A stretch of 6,504 nucleotides of DNA from JACCRE01 sp049790855. Its GTDB lineage: Bacteria > Planctomycetota > Planctomycetia > Planctomycetales > Planctomycetaceae. Under the pieces are notes generated by a model. That model ran no database searches, was not told the DNA's origin, and worked only from the letters and a program-made list of their open reading frames with translations. Below, in pieces: positions 4,819 through 6,504 of this stretch; positions within the stretch are counted from its first letter, which is position 1; every line of letters begins with the position of its first letter. The position numbers were made by a program, and so were the translations under genes. The DNA is taken from NCBI GenBank assembly GCA_049790855.1, contig JBAQZJ010000259.1, positions 1-6,504 on the forward strand, in the 5' to 3' direction.

Positions 4819-5892
4819 ATGCCTCTTTTTCGTCCCGATGTCGACCGGATCGCCGGATACGTGCCCGGCGAGCAGCCGCAAGAGACCGGCTGGGTCAAAC
4901 TCAACACGAACGAGAACCCTTATCCGGCGGCACCGGGAGTCGCCGACGCGATTCGCGAAGCCTCCGGGCGGCTGAACATCTATCCCGACCCCGTTGCGAC
5001 GCGATTCCGCCGGCTCGCGGCCGAGTTGTTCGGCGTCGATCCCGACTGGATCCTGCCGGGCAACGGCAGTGATGAAATCCTGACGATTTTGATGCGAACG
5101 TTCGTCGACGCCGGCGAAGCGATCGCGTTCCCGTATCCCAGCTACATCCTCTACGAGACGCTCGCGGCCTTGCAGGGAGCCGCCTCGAAACGGTTGCCCC
5201 TGAACGCCGACTGGACGTGGAATCTGCCGGGCTGCGAGGCCGCGATCGCCGGCTCGAAGCTGCTGTTCGTGCCGAACCCGAACTCGCCATCGGGCAACCT
5301 GTGGAGCGGCGACGTCTTGCAAAAGATCGTGCCGCCGCGAGGACTGCTGGTTCTCGACGGCGCCTATGCCGATTTTGCCGACGGACCGACGGGGGCGGAA
5401 CTGCTGCGATCCGACGTCGGCGAGCGAATCGTGCTGACACGGACTCTCAGCAAGTCGTACAGCCTCGCGGGCCTGCGATTCGGTTTTGCGGTGGCACATC
5501 CCGACCTGATTGCGGGCATGCGAAAGGTCAAGGACAGTTACAACTGCGATTCCCTGTCGATCGCAGCCGCCTGTGCCGCACTGGCCGACCAGGACTGGCT
5601 GCGACAGAACACCGAGCGGATCAAGGCGACCCGGTCACGGCTGACAGGAGAACTGGAGCGGCTCGGCTTTCAGGTCGTTCCCAGCCAGGCGAACTTTGTC
5701 TGGGCGACCCGCCCCGCCGGGGGACATCGCGAGATTTACGAGGGATTGAAGCGAAACCGGGTGCTTGTTCGCTACATGACCTTCGCCGGCGCGGTAAGCT
5801 TCTCCGAAGGCGTCTACGAGGGGCTGCGGATCTCCATTGGCACCGACGCCGAGGTCGACAGGCTGCTCGATGTGCTGAAAACGCTGGCTTAA
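4819..5892 (+). CDS. hisC: histidinol-phosphate aminotransferase
   Basis: HisC is a PLP-dependent fold-type I aminotransferase that converts imidazoleacetol phosphate and glutamate to L-histidinol phosphate and 2-oxoglutarate. From the ATG at 4819 it has 357 residues, the usual family length. Visible motifs are LNTNENPYP (28-36), YPDP, GNGSDE (81-86, PLP phosphate contact), PYPSY, PNPNSPSGN (152-160), LDGAYADF with Asp180 and Tyr183, TRTLSKSYSLAGLRFG with the Schiff-base Lys212, and GLRISIGT near the C-terminus for substrate carboxylate binding. The usual DEAY reads DGAY here; the Asp is kept, so activity is still expected. An ATG at 4774 would add 15 residues (MRLLISVLNTRLLRP) that are not typical of HisC, so I prefer 4819. 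No Shine-Dalgarno is clear. hisB follows after 39 nt. Confidence 0.95.
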   Translation: MPLFRPDVDRIAGYVPGEQPQETGWVKLNTNENPYPAAPGVADAIREASGRLNIYPDPVATRFRRLAAELFGVDPDWILPGNGSDEILTILMRTFVDAGEAIAFPYPSYILYETLAALQGAASKRLPLNADWTWNLPGCEAAIAGSKLLFVPNPNSPSGNLWSGDVLQKIVPPRGLLVLDGAYADFADGPTGAELLRSDVGERIVLTRTLSKSYSLAGLRFGFAVAHPDLIAGMRKVKDSYNCDSLSIAAACAALADQDWLRQNTERIKATRSRLTGELERLGFQVVPSQANFVWATRPAGGHREIYEGLKRNRVLVRYMTFAGAVSFSEGVYEGLRISIGTDAEVDRLLDVLKTLA

Positions 5893-5931
5893 CGCCCCGT
5901 CCTGCATAGAACGGGCTCTCTCTGTGATTGT

Positions 5932-6504
5932 ATGGCGACTCGACAGATGCCCCGCACCGGCAAGATTCAACGTGAGACAGGCGAGACGACAATCTCGCTG
6001 TCGGTCGACCTCGACGGCACCGGAACGGCCGAAATCGCGACAGGCGTCGGCTTTCTGGACCACATGCTGACGTTGTTCGCCAAGCACGGGTTGTTCGATC
6101 TCACCGTTCAGGCCACCGGTGATACGCATGTCGACGATCACCACACGGTCGAGGACGTCGGCATCTGCCTGGGGCAGGCCTTGCGGCAGGCCATCGGCGA
6201 CAAGGCGGGGATCGTGCGTTACGGCAGCCAGACGCTACCGATGGATGAGGCGCTCGTGACGGCAGCGGTCGACCTCTCGGGCCGGGCGTGGTTCGTCACC
6301 GGCACGAACTTTCCGACGGAGAAGATCGGGACATTCGACACCCAACTCGTTGCCGAGTTCTGGCAAGCGGTTGCGGCGAACGTCCCTATGAACCTCCACT
6401 TGGTCCAGCACCACGGCCAGAACAGCCACCACATCGCCGAGGCGGCGTTCAAGGCGACGGCACGAGCACTCCGGCAGGCGGTCACGCGCGACCCGCGACA
6501 GAGC
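5932..6504 (+). CDS. hisB: imidazoleglycerol-phosphate dehydratase (3' end outside window)
   Basis: HisB removes water from imidazoleglycerol phosphate to give imidazoleacetol phosphate, the substrate of HisC, using a dimanganese site in a 24-mer. The frame is open from the ATG at 5932 to the window edge, 191 residues. Motifs include RETGETTISLSVDLDGTG (14-31), TGVGFLDHML (37-46), DDHHTVED (68-75), PMDEAL (103-108), VDLSGR (113-118), LHLVQHHGQNSHHIAEAAFK (155-174). The closing 'PSTKG.L' segment is not reached, so roughly ten residues are missing beyond the edge. This is the monofunctional form; the N-terminus begins directly with the dehydratase domain and has no phosphatase fusion. A second in-frame ATG at 5947 is an alternative start; neither has a Shine-Dalgarno. 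The 39-nt gap after hisC supports one transcript. Confidence 0.96.
   Translation, partial: MATRQMPRTGKIQRETGETTISLSVDLDGTGTAEIATGVGFLDHMLTLFAKHGLFDLTVQATGDTHVDDHHTVEDVGICLGQALRQAIGDKAGIVRYGSQTLPMDEALVTAAVDLSGRAWFVTGTNFPTEKIGTFDTQLVAEFWQAVAANVPMNLHLVQHHGQNSHHIAEAAFKATARALRQAVTRDPRQS

Noticed and set aside
4477..5499. A 340-codon minus-strand open frame
   Set aside because: It is antisense to xseB and hisC, with arginine- and serine-rich composition and no recognisable motif.
5894..5916. GCCC.GT/ACGGGC hairpin between hisC and hisB as a terminator
   Set aside because: The stem is six pairs with a bulge and a 10-nt loop and has no U-tract. The 39-nt gap and pathway link favour read-through.

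Overview
The window is a GC-rich bacterial chromosome segment carrying mostly housekeeping genes, with several intergenic palindromic repeats. I place it in the Planctomycetota with moderate confidence. The reasons are the GC-rich codon use, the lack of a Shine-Dalgarno sequence before most genes, the xseA-xseB-hisC-hisB order, and intergenic palindromes with an AGCCGCGACC...GGGAGCG core, a repeat style I associate from memory with that phylum. No rRNA, tRNA or CRISPR array was seen.

Left part (1-2084). The extreme left holds the last 37 codons of a gene entering from outside, which resemble the C-terminus of an IS630-family transposase. Its end overlaps, tail to tail, a 112-residue minus-strand protein of unknown function (95-433). 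A gap of about 275 bp with no convincing gene follows. Next comes a two-gene minus-strand unit: a SUKH (SMI1/KNR4) domain protein (1547-1903) with a strong ribosome binding site, then a NIF3-family dinuclear-metal protein (710-1522) that appears to be co-transcribed. A divergent intergenic region (1904-2084) with a small perfect palindrome separates this unit from the rightward genes.

Right part (2085-6504). All genes point right: a xylose-isomerase-like TIM-barrel protein whose usual metal ligands look substituted, then xseA and xseB (the two subunits of exonuclease VII), hisC (histidinol-phosphate aminotransferase) and hisB (imidazoleglycerol-phosphate dehydratase), the last cut by the window edge about ten residues short of a normal end. 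XseA and XseB form one nuclease. HisB and HisC catalyse consecutive steps of histidine synthesis, imidazoleglycerol-P to imidazoleacetol-P to histidinol-P.

The most notable non-coding structure is a pair of related palindromic elements flanking xseA. The upstream one (2889-2947) is a single long hairpin. The downstream one (4166-4334) is composite: two outer hairpins each preceded by an outward-reading GTAG, a small hairpin, and a central hairpin with 24-nt arms sharing its core with the upstream element. This resembles a BIME built from REP sequences of the kind mobilised by RAYT transposases. Its left GTAG contains the TAG stop codon of xseA, and its central part creates a spurious in-frame N-terminal extension of xseB. 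No clearly new multi-gene system is visible; the composite repeat and the substituted TIM-barrel protein are the best leads.
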